A DNA stretch of 64,000 bases from Apostichopus japonicus (taxonomy: Eukaryota; Echinodermata; Holothuroidea; Aspidochirotida; Stichopodidae), in contig NC_092582.1 of NCBI RefSeq assembly GCF_037975245.1, positions 17,386,577 to 17,450,576 on the forward strand, read 5' to 3'. Below the pieces are notes generated by a model, which was not told the DNA's origin, made no database searches, and saw only the letters and a list, made by a program, of their open reading frames with translations. Each line of letters begins with the position of its first letter. Within the stretch, counting starts at the first letter, position 1. The translations under genes were made by a program, and so were the position numbers. Shown one piece after another: positions 61,088 through 64,000 of the stretch.

Positions 61088-61180
<93 letters not shown>
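61075..61180. repeat. (AT)n microsatellite
   Basis: TA run of about 100 bp between the non-LTR 3' end and the Penelope-like fragment. Confidence 0.95.
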
Positions 61181-61181
<1 letters not shown>

Positions 61182-61225
61182 CAATTATATACAAAACCAT
61201 CCTCCATGCACATATCACATAGGGA

Positions 61226-61584
61226 TTGCCACAAGCCATCGGTAAAAGAACCTCTACCCTATCGTCAAGCCATGATATTTTCAAAGAAGCAGCACCCGTC
61301 TACAACGCAGCCCTCCGGAAAGCTGGGTACAAGGAGGAAATTGAACATACAGCGAAGAGCAGCAACCATACCCAGAAAAAGAACAGAGCCAGAAAAATAA
61401 TATGGTACACTCCACCATATAGCAGACGCGTTAAAACCAAGGTGGGTGCGCAGTTTCTGAAACTCGTAAAAAAGCATTTCCCTAGTGACCATGTCCTACA
61501 CAAGATATTTAACAAGAGCAACATCAAAATTGGCTATAGCTGTATGAGGAATATGAGAATAATTATAAAAGCCCGCAATAACAA
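61226..61584 (+). pseudogene. Penelope-like retroelement fragment, interrupted by an LTR
   Basis: An open frame reads [18 protein letters not shown], then LRKAGY, then KIIWYTPPYSRRVKTKVGAQ, then KHFPSDHVLHKIFNKSNIK and YSCMRNM. From memory this is the conserved block between RT and the GIY-YIG endonuclease in retroelement proteins common in marine invertebrates, which I assign tentatively to Penelope-like elements. The homology stops exactly at 61584, where the inverted LTR begins; the last codons of the open frame are LTR sequence. RT lies further 5' and is not present. Family assignment is less sure than the retroelement nature. Confidence 0.6.
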
Positions 61585-64000
61585 TGAAGCGAACCGCGGA
61601 TGGCGGGGGAAATTACCGGATTTGGGGTCCTACGCTTCGAACTCATAAGTGATCAATGAGGAGGCAAGAGTGTTCTTGCGTTGAAACAACGGCTGACTTT
61701 TTATTACAAACTCTACAAGGATAATGAAAATATACAAATGAACAATATACAATGGCTCAATAGACTCAAATGGCTTAAAGGACTCTTTACTTTCTTAATA
61801 AACTGGGGGAAAACCTATACTCGTTCTGTGAAATATGCTCTGTACCATAAATACTCAAGCTACGAAATACAAATCTCGCAATAACTGCACGAAGTGTAAA
61901 ATAAACAATGTAAAATGAACATTATGAAATAATCTGCATAAATAATAATAAACGTTTGCCAACAGGCGAGGAATTTAACACCTTCGTAATGGCCAGCCTA
62001 GGGCAACATGCCGCTGCAACTCATTATAGGCCTTTCCACCGTACTGTTCCTAGACAGCAGGATTTTCTACCTCCTGAACCCACAAACTCTCAAGAGACTT
62101 GGCACTCCATAGCTATCCACAAAGGCTAAGATTAGAAGGATAAGCTCTGAGACAACTCTATAGTGACCAACAGTAATAATAATGTTCAAAATACAAAATA
62201 CAAATACGTATACGCCCTTTACACTGCGAGCAGTACAATACTCAAATACAGGTACAACAATCATCTTACTCAACTGAACTGTCAATACAGTACAATACAC
62301 TACACTTCAATTACTTTCTGTATACTACACGTAACTGTTAATAACTCTCTGTATATAAACTCAACCTAACCGGTACTGTCACTCTAGAGTATACTAAACT
62401 CAATATATGCCAGTACTGTAACACCACAGTATAAAAGTACGCAATAAAACACACTTGCTTAACAATACACAACCACTGATCTACACAGTGTACACAACAC
62501 ACGCTATAAACCCATAGGACCAAGGTCCAAATACAACCTAACATACGTACTTTACACAGTGAAGTACAACCTAGCCAGAGGGGCAACAATTACAAAACCA
62601 CAACTCAATTAAATAATAATAAGGGTACGTACGGCATTTAATATTTATGACTTAACTCTTACTACACTGAAGTCAACTCGCTCGCGATAAGGAAGAAGAA
62701 GAAGACTCTACGCTCGCGGTACAGGAAGCTCTCCATTGACGCTAGCCAGCTATATACTGTAGGCTTTCTAGTCACTTCGCCCAACAACCATTTCGCCCAA
62801 CTGCCATTTCGCCCAACCAGCCTGGTCATTTCGCCCAACCAGCCTGGTCATTTCGCCCAACCAGCATGGTCATTTCGCCCAACCATCATAGTCATTTCGC
62901 CCAACCAGCATGGTCATTTCGCCCAACCGTGTTGGTCATTTCGCCCAACCTTATTTTTACTAATATTCAGTCAGAATAATATTACTTTTCCTATTTCACT
63001 AGTTCAATTTGATTTATTTTGGGTTAGGTTACTTCGTAATAGGTAAATAAAAAAGTGAGGTCCGCTCGATATCGATCGGAGTCTGAGCAGTTATTTCGGG
63101 TATAATGGGAGGATTACACTACTTTAGGCGTTTACGCATACAATGGGAGTTATATTATTATACAAACACAGGGGAATCGGTCTTCATAAAAACCTATCAA
63201 ACCTAACCCCTAAAACACTGATCCATCCTACTGACTATCAATTCCCGAACGTTTCCTTATTAAATTGAAAAAAAAAATATATAAAACCCGTCCGTAATAT
63301 TGAATTACTATATTTAATCAATGTAACCACTTTATCAATGTAACCACATATGTAATCACATATGTAATCAATTTAACCACGACTTCAAGTTTCCTTAATA
63401 CTCGGTTCGTATCCCGTACCGTTAACAATTCCCGAACGTTTACTATATCAAACCTAACCCCTAAAACACTGATCCATCCTCAAGATTCCTTAATATTCGG
63501 TTCGTATCCTGTAACGTTAAAAATTCCCGAACGTTTCCTTACTAAAGTTATACAAAGTAAAGGACTTCAAGTTTCCTTAATATTCCTTAATATTCGAACG
63601 TTTACTATCAAACCTAACCCCTAACACACTGATCAATCCTCAAGTTTCCTTAATATTCGGTTCGTATCCTGTAACGTTAAAAATTCCCGAACGTTTCCTT
63701 TTGAAATATCATATTTAATCAAGGTTGGGCGAAATGACCAGACTGGTTGGGCGAAATGACCAAGCTGGTTGGGCGAAATGACCAGGCTGGTTGGGCGAAA
63801 TGACCAGGCTGGTTGGGCGAAATGACCAGGCTGGTTGGGCGAAATGGTAAGGTTGGGCGAAATGGCAGTTGGGCGAAATGGTTGTTGGGCGAAGTGTCCT
63901 GCTTCCTACTGTAGTAGGTCCGCCATCTTGGAAACCAATGACTTCGAGCCAGAAGCCAAACCATTCAAAAACCTGAGGCATCCTGCCTCTGAGAAGGGTG
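61585..64000 (-). mobile_element. LTR (same family as 28154-29720), inverted, interrupted and cut by window end
   Basis: The plus strand starts TGAAGCGAACCGCGG, the complement of the 3' end of the LTR at 29720, and follows it to 62762. It resumes after an insertion at about 63915 and runs to the window end, matching LTR positions down to about 28420. About 260 bp more is expected beyond 64000. Whether it is solo or belongs to a full element cannot be seen; the sequence at 61584 shows no primer-binding site, which favours a solo LTR. Confidence 0.8.
62763..63906. mobile_element. Fold-back element with tandem-repeat arms, inserted in the LTR
   Basis: Flanked by the 8-bp direct repeat TACTGTAG (62755-62762 and 63907-63914). 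The left arm (62773-62950) consists of ~22-bp repeats CATTTCGCCCAACCAGCCTGGT and the right arm (63720-63895) of the same repeat inverted. The 0.77-kb centre has its own repeats: AAACCTAACCCCTAAAACAC and ATTCCCGAACGTTTCCTT occur three or more times. No transposase. An 8-bp duplication fits hAT- or P-type transposition, but the ends do not show the usual hAT termini. Confidence 0.8.

Noticed and set aside
1-64000. CRISPR array, bacterial operon or prophage
   Set aside because: The tandem repeats here have no regular unique spacers, there are no prokaryotic gene clusters, and splice sites, SINEs and microsatellites show animal nuclear DNA.

Overview
This window looks like nuclear DNA of an animal, most likely a marine invertebrate; I cannot name the species. 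It is AT-rich and intron-bearing, and has long (AT)n microsatellites, many fold-back and inverted-repeat elements, tRNA-derived SINEs, broken non-LTR retrotransposons and an LTR. There is no operon-like packing, and the only long open frame is a retrotransposon reverse transcriptase. No host gene is complete in a single frame. Host coding content has to be read as short exons bounded by splice sites.

Layout. 1-9.9 kb: tandem repeats (a 262-bp array, a CAGTCTAA array, two arrays rich in GGTCCCACA) and two small transposable elements. 10.0-14.0 kb: exons, on the minus strand, of an unrecognised gene with a signal-anchor. 15.3-35.3 kb (unit A) and 36.1-57.8 kb (unit B): two diverged copies of one ~20 kb segment in direct orientation, only ~770 bp apart. 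Each unit carries the same minus-strand multi-exon gene (exons at 34.9-35.1, 30.6-30.7, 27.1-27.2, 26.8-27.0 and perhaps 26.2 kb in A; the same set in B). One 156-nt exon of it is homologous to the 156-nt exon at 10.0 kb, so the window holds three related loci of one gene family whose function I do not recognise. 57.8-64.0 kb: an inverted-repeat element, a frameshifted non-LTR reverse transcriptase, and a nest in which a Penelope-like fragment is interrupted by an LTR that is itself interrupted by a fold-back element.

A and B differ mainly by insertions and deletions. A has a 3.56 kb block carrying a fold-back element at 17.8-21.3 kb, and a 1,567-bp TG...CA insertion with 4-bp target-site duplication (a solo LTR) whose clean empty site is seen in B. 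B has a 5.3 kb block at 36.3-41.6 kb and a 3.15 kb block at 54.1-57.3 kb. The pair is either a young tandem segmental duplication or two haplotypes joined in the assembly; the sequence alone cannot decide.

The most unusual signals are: (1) the three-locus gene family with phase-matched exons; (2) a dispersed, partly palindromic 15-mer, GGTAACTCGCATTAC, eight times in 1.9 kb of A and seven times in B; (3) two unrelated fold-back elements built the same way, with arms made of short tandem repeats in opposite orientation; and (4) a hairpin MITE that flanks a retrotransposon endonuclease fragment on both sides.
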